DNA of 64,000 nucleotides, from the NCBI RefSeq assembly GCF_000821085.1, contig NZ_CCXR01000001.1, forward strand, positions 889,001 to 953,000. Reading direction: 5' to 3'. A program made the translations under genes and the position numbers. The notes under the pieces were generated by a model that worked only from the letters and a program-made list of their open reading frames with translations, did not search any database and was not told the DNA's origin. The DNA is from Bacillus sp. B-jedd (lineage in GTDB: Bacteria; Bacillota; Bacilli; Bacillales; Cytobacillaceae). Positions 55,040-63,163 of this stretch are shown piece by piece. The stretch's first letter is position 1. Each line of letters starts with the position of its first letter.

Positions 55040-57415
55040 TTGAAGAAGAAAAAGGTGGTTTCAAGCCTATTGGCAGCGAGCCTGCTTGTGACAGTGCCAT
55101 GGTCGGGGGCATTGGCGGGCGAGGTAAAATGGGTCAACGTCAATGTGAATGAGGAGCAGGATGGCAGCAAGTTTAACAGTGAAAACTATGACTTTATGAA
55201 GTTCTCGAAAATCGGCCAGAAGCTGGAGGAGATCAACAAGCAGTCCAACAGGATGAAGGTGGAGGTAAAAGGGACTTCCTCAAAAGGTTATCCACTCTAT
55301 GTTGTAACAATCGCCGATCCAGAAGCGCAGGGGAAGTTCGGCAAAATCCAGTCATTAAGGAAGCAGATGTTTAAAAATCCACAAAAGGCACAGGATTTCA
55401 TCGCGGCCAATCCCGACTTCAAGGTGCCTGTGATGATCAACGGTTCTATTCATGGGACTGAGTTCATCGGGAGTGATGCAGTCATCCAGTTGATTGAGCG
55501 CTTCGCGACTCAAAACGACCAGACTACCAAGCAAATTTTGCAAAATAATATCTTGATTTTTAATGTCGTCCAGAATCCGGACGGCAGGGTGGATGCGACT
55601 CGTTTCAACGGCGAAGGGATCGACCTGAATCGCGACTTCATTACCCAGTCGCAGCCTGAAACGCAGGAAACGGTCGCCCTTCTGAAGGAATGGAATCCGA
55701 TGGTGTTCCTTGATACACACGGCTATGTGAAAAATTACGGGCCGAACCTGCAGGGGCTGATTGAGCCGTGCACGCCGCCGCATAATCCAAACTATGAATA
55801 CGATCTATACCAGAAGTGGGCTTTTGGACAGGCTGAAGCGATGGAAGCGGAAATCATGGGCAATAAGGGCGCCTATGAAGGGAAGCTTTATCAGGATATG
55901 AAAGGGACGTATATCCCTCAGCGCGATGACTCGGCCGGATGGGACGACTATCCGCCAATCTTTACGCCGATGTATGCGATGTACCATGGCGCTTATGGCC
56001 ACACACTTGAAGCTCCGACCAATAATGAGGACGGTGTCCAGTGGATGTACGACGCGATCATGGGCGCGCTGAAGTTCGCCACTGAAAATAAAGAAGAGAT
56101 GATCAAAGACCAGATTGAAATCTTCAAGCGTGGCATCAACTTCGTGCACCCGAACCATAAGGAAGGCCATTTCCCGCAGGCTTATATTTTGCCAGTGGAT
56201 GAAAAGGATCCGACCGTGACGGTAAAGGCGGTCAGCCATTTGCTCAAAAATGACATCGAAGTCGTCCAGGCATCAAAGGTATTTACAGCGGGCGGGAAAT
56301 CCTATGCGAAAGGGACGTATCTCGTCAAAATGGACCAGGCTAAAGCCGGCCTCGCGAACACAATGCTTTGGGACGGGGAAGACATTTCGAATGATATCGG
56401 TGCAATGTACGATATTTCCGCCTGGAGCCTGCCAGAGTTGTGGGGATTTGAAGCTAATCCAGTCCATGAAAAAGTTGAAGTGGTAGCCTCGAAAGTGAAC
56501 AATGTCGGCGGGAACGGCTCAGTTTCCGGAAAAGGGCCATTCCTCATTCCAAACAGCTCTGTCAAAGCGGTCGAGCTGGCCAATAAGCTTTTGGCAAAAG
56601 GTGTAACGGTGAAGCGTGACGCAGAGGGTAATTTTTACGCCGACGCGGCAGCGAATGAAATTTTTGCAGAGGTGAAGGTATCCGGCTTGCAGATCCGCAC
56701 TGCGAAGATTCCGGCCAATGCCGCAGCAGTGGAAAGCCTGAAGGTAGCGATTCTGAAGGACGGCGGAATGGGCAAGGCTCAGTCCCATGCGGGGACGAAA
56801 CTTGCTTTGAAGCGCCTTGGCTTTGATGTTGCCGAAGTATCGCCGGTTGAAGTCGCAGAAAAAGGGCTAGACGGGTTCAATGTATTTGTCTACAGCGGGA
56901 CGGAAAGCCTGATCGCGACCAATTTAAGCGCGGCCAATAAAGAGTTTGGATTCCAAGAGGCCGCCCAGCTGCAGACGTTTAAAGCGAACTTGAACAGTTT
57001 CCTTGAAAACGGCGGGAAGTACATCGCAGTCGGAGCGGGAGCATCCCGTGCGACAAAGACGCTTGGTTTGACGGATAATGTGGTGAATACCGGCGGCGGG
57101 AACAGCAACGGGATTGTGAAGGTCGACTACAGCGGCACCGGACTTGGAGCGGGGTATGGCCAGGATGACATTGGCTTCGTCTACCGACCTGCCTGGTATA
57201 CGGTCGTTGGCAATGATGAGGTTGCTGCGACATTTGACAACAGCCAGGATTACTTCCTCGCCGGCCACTGGAGAGGGCGCCCGGATGTCCAGTCACAGCC
57301 TTTGATTGTAAAAGAGGATGGGAAGGACGTTACCCTGATCGGTCTTGAAGCGGGATTCCGCGACCACACCGATTACCTATTCCGACTCCTCTCAAATGCG
57401 ATTTATACGAAATAG
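55040..57415 (+). CDS. Secreted M14-family zinc carboxypeptidase with C-terminal GATase-like domain
   Basis: The product has 791 residues with an N-terminal signal peptide (KKKKVVSSLLAASLLVTVPW, cleaved near LAG). The zinc-peptidase core has HGTE (about 139-142), DTHGY (about 226) and the catalytic Glu in HTLEAPTN (about 324). After about residue 560 a second domain (LKVAILKDGGMGKAQ to the end) resembles a glutamine amidotransferase fold without an obvious catalytic Cys triad. It starts at TTG 55040 with GGGAGGGG upstream. It probably digests peptides outside the cell. Confidence 0.85.
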   Translation: MKKKKVVSSLLAASLLVTVPWSGALAGEVKWVNVNVNEEQDGSKFNSENYDFMKFSKIGQKLEEINKQSNRMKVEVKGTSSKGYPLYVVTIADPEAQGKFGKIQSLRKQMFKNPQKAQDFIAANPDFKVPVMINGSIHGTEFIGSDAVIQLIERFATQNDQTTKQILQNNILIFNVVQNPDGRVDATRFNGEGIDLNRDFITQSQPETQETVALLKEWNPMVFLDTHGYVKNYGPNLQGLIEPCTPPHNPNYEYDLYQKWAFGQAEAMEAEIMGNKGAYEGKLYQDMKGTYIPQRDDSAGWDDYPPIFTPMYAMYHGAYGHTLEAPTNNEDGVQWMYDAIMGALKFATENKEEMIKDQIEIFKRGINFVHPNHKEGHFPQAYILPVDEKDPTVTVKAVSHLLKNDIEVVQASKVFTAGGKSYAKGTYLVKMDQAKAGLANTMLWDGEDISNDIGAMYDISAWSLPELWGFEANPVHEKVEVVASKVNNVGGNGSVSGKGPFLIPNSSVKAVELANKLLAKGVTVKRDAEGNFYADAAANEIFAEVKVSGLQIRTAKIPANAAAVESLKVAILKDGGMGKAQSHAGTKLALKRLGFDVAEVSPVEVAEKGLDGFNVFVYSGTESLIATNLSAANKEFGFQEAAQLQTFKANLNSFLENGGKYIAVGAGASRATKTLGLTDNVVNTGGGNSNGIVKVDYSGTGLGAGYGQDDIGFVYRPAWYTVVGNDEVAATFDNSQDYFLAGHWRGRPDVQSQPLIVKEDGKDVTLIGLEAGFRDHTDYLFRLLSNAIYTK

Positions 57416-57430
57416 TTTAAAATCAATTTA

Positions 57431-57467
57431 AACGGAGTATGGCAAATTCGCCACGCTCCGTTTTTTT
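57431..57467 (+). terminator. Terminator of the M14 peptidase gene
   Basis: AACGGAG...GGC pairs with GCC...CTCCGTT over an imperfect stem, followed by seven Ts. Confidence 0.8.
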
Positions 57468-57515
57468 GATAGAATTGTAAATGGAGCATTTTTGCAAAAA
57501 AAAGGGGGGAGGAGC

Positions 57516-58364
57516 ATGATGACTTTTTTAAATGAAATTCTTTTCACGGAAGAAGAACTGAAAACAGTCCTGCTAAAGGTTAAAGCGGGGGCGAGTGTGG
57601 TCGGGGAACAGAAACAGCACATTGTGAAATCGATGCTCGCACATATCGGATCGGCTGACAGCGTGCTGAGGGACAAGCTGATCTACGGTTCTTTTTGCAA
57701 AATGATTCTGGAGGGACAATTGGAGGAGGAGCAGTTAATCAATTTGTTCGAGTCATCCCTGAGTGAGTCATACCTTTTTAAAGGGATCGGTGAGAAGGGG
57801 ACGGACACAGTTTTCACCAGGTCGTTTACATCCCTGCTGATCGCTCTGATCCTATATAAGGATGGGGAGGATGATATCTTGCCCGCAAGCATGGTGGAAA
57901 CGGCGAAGGAACGTCTGCTAGAGTACATACAGGCGGAGAGGGATTTAAGGGGCTTTGTACCCGGCAAAGGTTGGGCGCACAGCATCGCCCATGCGGCGGA
58001 CGCCATTGATGAACTCGTCAAAAACCAAAAAGTTGGCAGTGAAGATTTTTCTGGCCTCCTACAGGTGTTGTGGGATAAAATGCTCGTCAGCGAGTCCGTC
58101 TATATCCGCCAGGAGGAAGAACGAGTGGTCGTTCCAATCGTGGCCATGCTGCAAAGAGGGCTTGATCAGAACGAAGTGGTAGCATTACTGAAAAATACAC
58201 CCGAAAAAATAAAAATTAGCCGGGAGGTATTAGGGGAAGAACACTATTGGAATTTAGTCGCGAACGCTAAGAACTTCCTGAAAAGCCTTTACATAAAATC
58301 CGGCACCGTGCCAGTAATGAGTGCGTTGCGGGAACCTATTCTAAAAAGCTACGATAAAATTTAA
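57516..58364 (+). CDS. DUF2785 protein
   Basis: The 282-residue protein is alpha-helical in appearance with the DUF2785 hallmark GKGWAHSIAHAADAIDEL (about 154-171) and a conserved ERDLRGFV just before it. No signal peptide. Adjacent ATGs at 57516 and 57519 follow GGGAGGAG. The DUF2785 function is not known to me. It is separated from the M14 gene by that gene's terminator. Confidence 0.82.
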   Translation: MMTFLNEILFTEEELKTVLLKVKAGASVVGEQKQHIVKSMLAHIGSADSVLRDKLIYGSFCKMILEGQLEEEQLINLFESSLSESYLFKGIGEKGTDTVFTRSFTSLLIALILYKDGEDDILPASMVETAKERLLEYIQAERDLRGFVPGKGWAHSIAHAADAIDELVKNQKVGSEDFSGLLQVLWDKMLVSESVYIRQEEERVVVPIVAMLQRGLDQNEVVALLKNTPEKIKISREVLGEEHYWNLVANAKNFLKSLYIKSGTVPVMSALREPILKSYDKI

Positions 58365-58384
58365 AATCTCCTTGCAAAAAATTC

Positions 58385-58419
58385 AAGGCTTATCGCCATA
58401 TTAAGAGATAAGCCTTTTT
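58385..58419 (+). terminator. Terminator of the DUF2785 gene
   Basis: AAGGCTTATC pairs with GATAAGCCTT, followed by Ts. It probably also serves the convergent MarR gene. Confidence 0.85.
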
Positions 58420-58441
58420 CCATTTTAGCAAAAACTCCGCT

Positions 58442-58864
58442 TCATTTCTTTTTAAAAGGATGGTTGTATTTTTGCAAAAGGCTTGCGAATTGCCTTTGTT
58501 CCTCTTCAGACCAGCTTTTAAAATTCTCGGCCAGGGCAGCGAATCTCAGTTTCCTGTGCTCGAAAAATTCCTGTTTGCCAAGTTCGGTTATTTGCAGGGA
58601 ATACGCCCTGCGGTCAAGCGGATCGGGCATTCTCTCGACAAAGCCTTTTTGCTCGAGAGCGGCCGTCTGCCGGCTTAAAGTCGAAATATCGAGGTCAGAT
58701 TCTTCTGCAAGAGTCTTCACCCCAGCCGGTCCGTCGGAAAGAATCCGGTACAAAATCAAGTAGGCGGAACGATCAAGATGGCCGATTTTCCGGTTGGCGG
58801 ACGTGATGCGCCGGATGAGGAGGGCCAGCTCGAGATCGATAATTTCCAAACTTTTGTCTTCCAT
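58442..58864 (-). CDS. MarR-family transcriptional regulator
   Basis: The 140-residue winged-helix protein has GVKTLAEESDLDISTLSRQTAALEQKGFVER (recognition helix) and DPLDRRAYSLQITELGKQ (wing). It is divergent from the MFS gene at 59063, and a palindrome in between overlaps a perfect promoter, so it most likely represses the transporter and itself. The effector is unknown. Confidence 0.9.
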   Translation of the reverse strand: MEDKSLEIIDLELALLIRRITSANRKIGHLDRSAYLILYRILSDGPAGVKTLAEESDLDISTLSRQTAALEQKGFVERMPDPLDRRAYSLQITELGKQEFFEHRKLRFAALAENFKSWSEEEQRQFASLLQKYNHPFKKK

Positions 58865-58972
58865 GGCTAAATCCTCGCTTTTCCTTACTTTCTAATACTA
58901 ATCGTATCATAAGCACCCTAATATTAAAATTTTTCCTGGCCGGATCGGGAACCGTTCACTCTCCATGGCATA

Positions 58973-59028
58973 TTGACAAATCCTATAATAGTTGTATAAT
59001 ACAATAATGTGGTTTCATAATACAACTA
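58973..59028 (+). promoter_or_regulatory. Promoter with palindromic MarR-type operator
   Basis: TTGACA (58973-58978) and TATAAT (58995-59000), 16 bases apart, form a near-ideal promoter. TTGTATAATACAA (58992-59004) is a perfect 13-base palindrome over the -10, and a wider inverted repeat TAGTTGTAT (58989-58997)/ATACAACTA (59020-59028) encloses it. It fits binding of the divergently encoded MarR protein. Confidence 0.75.
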
Positions 59029-59062
59029 ATTTATTTGCATCATAGAAAAAGGGGAAATGAAT

Positions 59063-60313
59063 ATGCCAACACTAGAACAAACGGGATCTGCTGTTCCTGT
59101 GGCGGACGCTCAGGCAGTTAAAAAATCAAAAGGCTCGCTACTTAGCCAGCCAAAGGCAGTCTGGGCGGTCTTTTTTGCCTGTATCATCGCTTTTATGGGG
59201 CTTGGCCTTGTCGATCCGATTCTTGTCGCCATCGGGGAGCAGCTTCACGCGACACCAAGCCAGGTCACCTTGCTTTTTACAAGCTATAATGCGGTCATGG
59301 CCGTTGCGATGCTGGTTACCGGGATGATTTCTTCAAGGCTTGGCATCAAATGGACATTGCTTTCGGGGATTGTCATCATCGCGGTATTTTCCGGGATGGG
59401 CGGTCTTTCAAATAATATTTGGGCGCTCGTCGGCTTGCGCGGGGGCTGGGGGCTGGGCAATGCCTTGTTCGTTGCGACTGCATTGGCCGCAATCGTCTCT
59501 CTTTCAAAAAGCGGCACCGCCAAGGCGATTATCCTGTATGAAGCGGCCATCGGACTAGGCATTTCAGTCGGTCCGCTGCTTGGCGGCTGGCTCGGCAGCA
59601 TGTCTTGGAGGGGGCCATTTTTCGGCGTTGCCGCATTAATGGTGATTGCCTTCATCGGTTTGATCACTCTCATGCCGGGCTCAAAGTCACAACCTGACGC
59701 GCCGAAAGTGAAATCTTCAATCAAAGATCCATTTCGTGCCTTAAAACACCGCGCTCTATTGGTGTTCGGAATCGGGGCGGCGTTGTACAATTTCGGCTTT
59801 TTCACTTTGCTAGCATTCGCGCCATTTGTGATGGGGTTGGATGAACACGGGATCGGATATGTATTCCTTGGCTGGGGCCTCCTGCTTGCGATTACCTCTG
59901 TTTTTACGGCGCCGTTTTTGCAAAAATGGTTTGGGACTGTGAAAGCGATGTGCCTCATGCTGTCGTTGTTCGCACTTGTTCTCGCGGTGATGGGCATTTG
60001 GACTTCGACGCAATGGGTCATCATCGCCTCGGTCATTTTTGCAGGCGCGCTACTTGGGAATAACAATACTCTTATCACTACCGCAGTCATGAACTCTGCG
60101 CCAGTTGAGCGGGCAACCGCCTCGGCGGCCTACAGCTTCCTTCGGTTCATCGGCGGTGCCATCGCGCCGTTCCTGGCTGGAAAACTCGCCGAATGGTTCA
60201 ATCCAAGTGTGCCGTTTTTTGTCGGAGCTGGGTTCGTTCTGTTGTCGGTCATTTTTATCGCTGCGAACCATCAGCATGTCAAGCATGTCGATGAAGCGTA
60301 TGCCAGCCATTAA
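59063..60313 (+). CDS. Major facilitator superfamily transporter
   Basis: The product has 416 residues with about 12 spans; motif A-like SSRLGIKWTLL follows span 2, and GNALFVATALAAIVSL and GIGISVG-type glycine stretches mark spans 4-5. It looks like a drug or metabolite exporter (DHA1-type). I start at ATG 59063, eight bases after GGGG; the ATG at 59057 is too close. Divergent from its probable repressor MarR. Substrate unknown. Confidence 0.88.
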   Translation: MPTLEQTGSAVPVADAQAVKKSKGSLLSQPKAVWAVFFACIIAFMGLGLVDPILVAIGEQLHATPSQVTLLFTSYNAVMAVAMLVTGMISSRLGIKWTLLSGIVIIAVFSGMGGLSNNIWALVGLRGGWGLGNALFVATALAAIVSLSKSGTAKAIILYEAAIGLGISVGPLLGGWLGSMSWRGPFFGVAALMVIAFIGLITLMPGSKSQPDAPKVKSSIKDPFRALKHRALLVFGIGAALYNFGFFTLLAFAPFVMGLDEHGIGYVFLGWGLLLAITSVFTAPFLQKWFGTVKAMCLMLSLFALVLAVMGIWTSTQWVIIASVIFAGALLGNNNTLITTAVMNSAPVERATASAAYSFLRFIGGAIAPFLAGKLAEWFNPSVPFFVGAGFVLLSVIFIAANHQHVKHVDEAYASH

Positions 60314-60346
60314 TATATAGATGGATAGGCTAAGTTATCCCTGATT

Positions 60347-60475
60347 GTTGATTTTCACTCCGGGGACATGCTTTCCGCGGGGCGGACCGTGGAGCCTCCT
60401 CGGCGTCCTAGACGCCTGCGGGGTCTCCACGTGCCGCTGCATCCCGCCGGAGTCAGTCCCCTCCGTTCCAATCAA
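60347..60475 (-). repeat. Dispersed structured repeat, family A copy 2 (inverted)
   Basis: The reverse complement of copy 1 (21506-21635), with about 90 percent identity by eye: same ends (GTTGATTTTCACTCC ... CCAATCAA), same stems GTGGAG/CTCCAC and GGCGTC/GACGCC. Both copies carry the same spurious 60-codon reading frame. It lies just downstream of the MFS gene. Confidence 0.85.
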
Positions 60476-60519
60476 TTTCATCGAAAGTCACCCTCCACCT
60501 TTAATTGAGCCTATGGATA

Positions 60520-60555
60520 AAGCCCGAGCGACTTAGAGTCGCCGGGCTTTTTTTT
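60520..60555 (+). terminator. Terminator-like hairpin after the repeat
   Basis: AAGCCCG pairs with CGGGCTT around an inner CGAC/GTCG stem, followed by a T-run. It probably ends MFS transcription. Confidence 0.8.
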
Positions 60556-60566
60556 CCCGGAATAAA

Positions 60567-60884
60567 TTAATTTAGGACTTTGTTTAATACGTTCTCGGTT
60601 CCGTTAATAGTAATCGATTCTAGAACAAGCCTGCCTTCATCGTTCAAATAGTAATAGTGCACATTGCTTTCGTCTTCAGTCCTGACAGACACCATCCAGT
60701 TTAGGGAGCCAGGCAAATGAGCTATGAACGCTTCGGTGTGAAAAGAATCCCTAGGAAGCTGTTCCTGAACTGTTAAATATTCAATTACTGCCCTTTCTGT
60801 TGTTTTGAATTTGTATTGTACGTACCCAAAAACAATACTTATGATCGTAATAAAGCCTAAAAGAAGTTTCCCGGCTATTTTCAT
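60567..60884 (-). CDS. Small membrane-anchored protein (possible DUF3139)
   Basis: The 105-residue protein has one N-terminal span (about 4-22), then a soluble part: KTTERAVIEYLTVQEQLP, SLNWMVSVRTEDESNVHYYYL and an acidic tail. The layout resembles DUF3139 proteins as I remember them. The start codon is ATG 60884, and the ribosome site GAGGTGC lies a few bases upstream. Function unknown. Confidence 0.6.
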   Translation of the reverse strand: MKIAGKLLLGFITIISIVFGYVQYKFKTTERAVIEYLTVQEQLPRDSFHTEAFIAHLPGSLNWMVSVRTEDESNVHYYYLNDEGRLVLESITINGTENVLNKVLN

Positions 60885-61057
60885 TTAAGCACCTCAGATG
60901 GTATATGATTTTAGTGTAATTTTACACTTTTTTATTCTGATTTGTCACCATGTTTTTCCATTTTATTTTTGCTAAAGAACATAAAGATTCCCTATTGCCC
61001 TGGACAGGCGGGTTTCTATACTATGGAGTTATTAGAGGAATCGGTGGGGGTGGCAAG

Positions 61058-61774
61058 ATGGCGAGACGCGAACCGCTTGAGGCAGCACAGGCATTTATTA
61101 CGAAACGGTATCCGGATTGTGAAGCTGCCATATTGGCTGGCAGCGTTGTCCGTGGGGAAGCGACGGAAACTTCGGATTTGGACATCGTCATTTTTGATGA
61201 GGCTATCCCATTCTCTTATCGGGAATCGCTGGTGGATGAAGGATGGCCGATTGAGTTGTTTGTCCATAATCTCACTTCCTACAGGCATTTTTTTGAAATG
61301 GATAAAGAGGATGCGAAGCCAACGATGCCGCGAATGGTTGCCGAAGGGATTGTTTTGAAAGGAGAGGCAGTGCTCGACCCGATTCGGAAAGAAGCGAGGC
61401 AACTGATGGAGGCGGGTCCGGACGAATGGCCCGAGGACACCATCATTACAAAGCGATATTTCATTACAGATTTGCTTGATGATTTTATCGGCTGCAATGA
61501 CAGGGGCGAAGAGTTATTTATCGCCAATGCGCTCGCAGACTTGGCGGTTGAGTTCGTGCTGAGGACGAATAGGAAATGGCAGGGGACATCGAAATGGGTC
61601 GTCCGTTCCTTAAAACACTATGATGAACCGTTCGCGGAGCGATTGATTAATGCACTTGATGCCTTTTACAGGACCGGTGCGAAGGATCTGCTTATCGACA
61701 TCGTCGATGAAATCCTAAAGCCGTATGGAGGCAGGATGTTTGAAGGCTTTTCTTTGGGCAAAATAAACATCTAA
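61058..61774 (+). CDS. Nucleotidyltransferase-domain protein
   Basis: The 238-residue protein opens with a polymerase-beta-type nucleotidyltransferase motif: GSVVRGEATETSDLDIVIF (G-S, then D-x-D) and a later ELFVHN. Aminoglycoside nucleotidyltransferase-like proteins share this layout; substrate not predictable. I start at ATG 61058, with GGGGGTGG upstream; the frame extends to 60950 without a site. No partner gene nearby. Confidence 0.8.
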   Translation: MARREPLEAAQAFITKRYPDCEAAILAGSVVRGEATETSDLDIVIFDEAIPFSYRESLVDEGWPIELFVHNLTSYRHFFEMDKEDAKPTMPRMVAEGIVLKGEAVLDPIRKEARQLMEAGPDEWPEDTIITKRYFITDLLDDFIGCNDRGEELFIANALADLAVEFVLRTNRKWQGTSKWVVRSLKHYDEPFAERLINALDAFYRTGAKDLLIDIVDEILKPYGGRMFEGFSLGKINI

Positions 61775-61827
61775 AAGTGCCTTGGAGGAAAATAAACTTT
61801 TTTTGCATCCAAAAAATACTTGCACTT

Positions 61828-62047
61828 ATATAGGTTGAACTTAATAATTAAACTATTTTATTTGAATAAGCTGGTTGATTGGAGCTCAGGCATGAAGACT
61901 CCTGCGGGATTGAGCGGCAAGGGGAGACCCCGCAGGAGCGGCGCGACGAGGAGGCTCCACTGACGCCCCGCGGAAAGCGAAATGCCCAGAGTGGAAATCA
62001 ACCACTACGTTCCCGTTTGAGTATTAATCTTTACTTCAACCTATATA
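61828..62047 (+). repeat. Dispersed structured repeat, family B copy 2
   Basis: The ends are TATAGGTTGAA and TTCAACCTATATA, complementary. Inside are GTTGAT...ATCAAC, AGACCCC, GGAGC and GGAGGCTCCAC, as in copy 1 at 29901 but without its 57 extra bases. It lies in the 400-base gap between the nucleotidyltransferase and the cupin gene. Confidence 0.82.
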
Positions 62048-62174
62048 GGTTGACTTTTGCAAAATATTGAAGCAAAAATGAAACGTGTACAGAATTTTAT
62101 TTTGCCTAAACAGCCCTCCGTTCCAATACGGTTGGGAAAATTGTTCACAATTAGACAGTCGAAGGAGCATATTG

Positions 62175-62672
62175 ATGGAAAAGCACAGTGCAGAATACTG
62201 GATAAATCAGCTGGGACTTGAACCGCATCCTGAGGGAGGATTCTACAGGCAGACCTATAAATCCGGGGAAGAAGTCCCGGGGCGGGAGAGGGTGCTATAT
62301 ACAAGTATCTATTTCCTGATGACCACGGGGAACATATCTCATCTCCACCGGCTGCAGTCGGATGAGCTTTGGTACTTCCATGCTGGCGATTCATTGTCCG
62401 TCCATATGATCCATGAAAATGGAGAGTATGAGGAAGTCCGCCTTGGTTTGAACCTCGAGAAGGGGGAAGTGCTTCAGCTGCTTGTCCCGAAAAACACGAT
62501 TTTCGGTTCATCTGTTTTGCAGGAGAATGCGTTTGCTCTTGTTGGCTGCATGGTATCGCCAGGATTTGAATTTAAGGACTTTGAAATGTTCACGCAGGAA
62601 GAACTTTTGCGCGAATACCCTCAGCACGAGGAAGTCATCCGCCTCATGGCCTATGAGAAGCTTCCAGAATAA
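62175..62672 (+). CDS. Cupin-type DUF985 protein
   Basis: The 165-residue protein matches the DUF985 cupin pattern: LEPHPEGGFYRQTYKSGE at the N-terminus, SIYFLMTTGNISHLHRLQSDELWYFHAGDSL (metal or ligand pocket His/Glu), and MVSPGFEFKDFEMFTQEELL near the end. I start at ATG 62175, seven bases after AAGGAG; the frame is open further upstream. Biological role unknown. Confidence 0.85.
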   Translation: MEKHSAEYWINQLGLEPHPEGGFYRQTYKSGEEVPGRERVLYTSIYFLMTTGNISHLHRLQSDELWYFHAGDSLSVHMIHENGEYEEVRLGLNLEKGEVLQLLVPKNTIFGSSVLQENAFALVGCMVSPGFEFKDFEMFTQEELLREYPQHEEVIRLMAYEKLPE

Positions 62673-62755
62673 TTGTGGGATAGTGTTTCAAGATTTTAAT
62701 GTTATTGTGAGGTTGGATGGGAAATGCTTTCCATTCAGTAAAGGAAATGTAAGAA

Positions 62756-62779
62756 AAGCTGCTTCGGCGGCTTTTTTTT
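62756..62779 (+). terminator. Terminator of the cupin gene
   Basis: AAGCTGC pairs with GCGGCTT (one wobble) around TTCG, followed by eight Ts. Confidence 0.85.
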
Positions 62780-62874
62780 GTGGCTGAAATGGCTGCTGCC
62801 CCCATTTATGTATGAAGATCCATCCATTTTAAGTGGGTGGCTGGTGGTTATGGGAAATAATTTCGTTCCGTTCA

Positions 62875-62985
62875 TTTTATCGCTCAACTTTTCAGCAGGT
62901 ATCGCAAAATTTTTTCATATATCAATAACTTTTTCGTTTTATCGATAACTTTTTAGGTTATTTCCAAATCTTTCACAATAAATGG
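62875..62985. repeat. AT-rich phased array, locus 2
   Basis: ATC-starting units (ATCGCAAAATTTTTTC, ATCAATAACTTTTTCG, ATCGATAACTTTTTAGG) begin at 62879, 62901, 62921 and 62941, again near a 20-base step. It lies in the 490-base gap before the last MFS gene; otherwise I see nothing in that gap. Confidence 0.55.
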
Positions 62986-63163
62986 GACGAATTAATTGAA
63001 ATATATCCATTTAAAGGGAGTGTGTTCTTCTCACCAAACGCACATTCGCTTGGGAAATATTTAGCAATTTTTTCTGTAGGGGTCCTTTTTCTGTCTGAAT
63101 ATTCTTTTTAATAAAAGGGAAAAAGTGATACACTGGGATAAATGGAAGGAAAAGGGTGAGGGA

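Noticed and set aside
55040..58364. A new multi-gene secreted-peptidase system with DUF2785
   Set aside because: The M14 and DUF2785 genes are separated by a clear terminator and show no shared regulation, so linkage is probably chance.
62085..62174. N-terminal extension of the DUF985 cupin
   Set aside because: The frame is open upstream but the AAGGAG site and the family start agree on ATG 62175.
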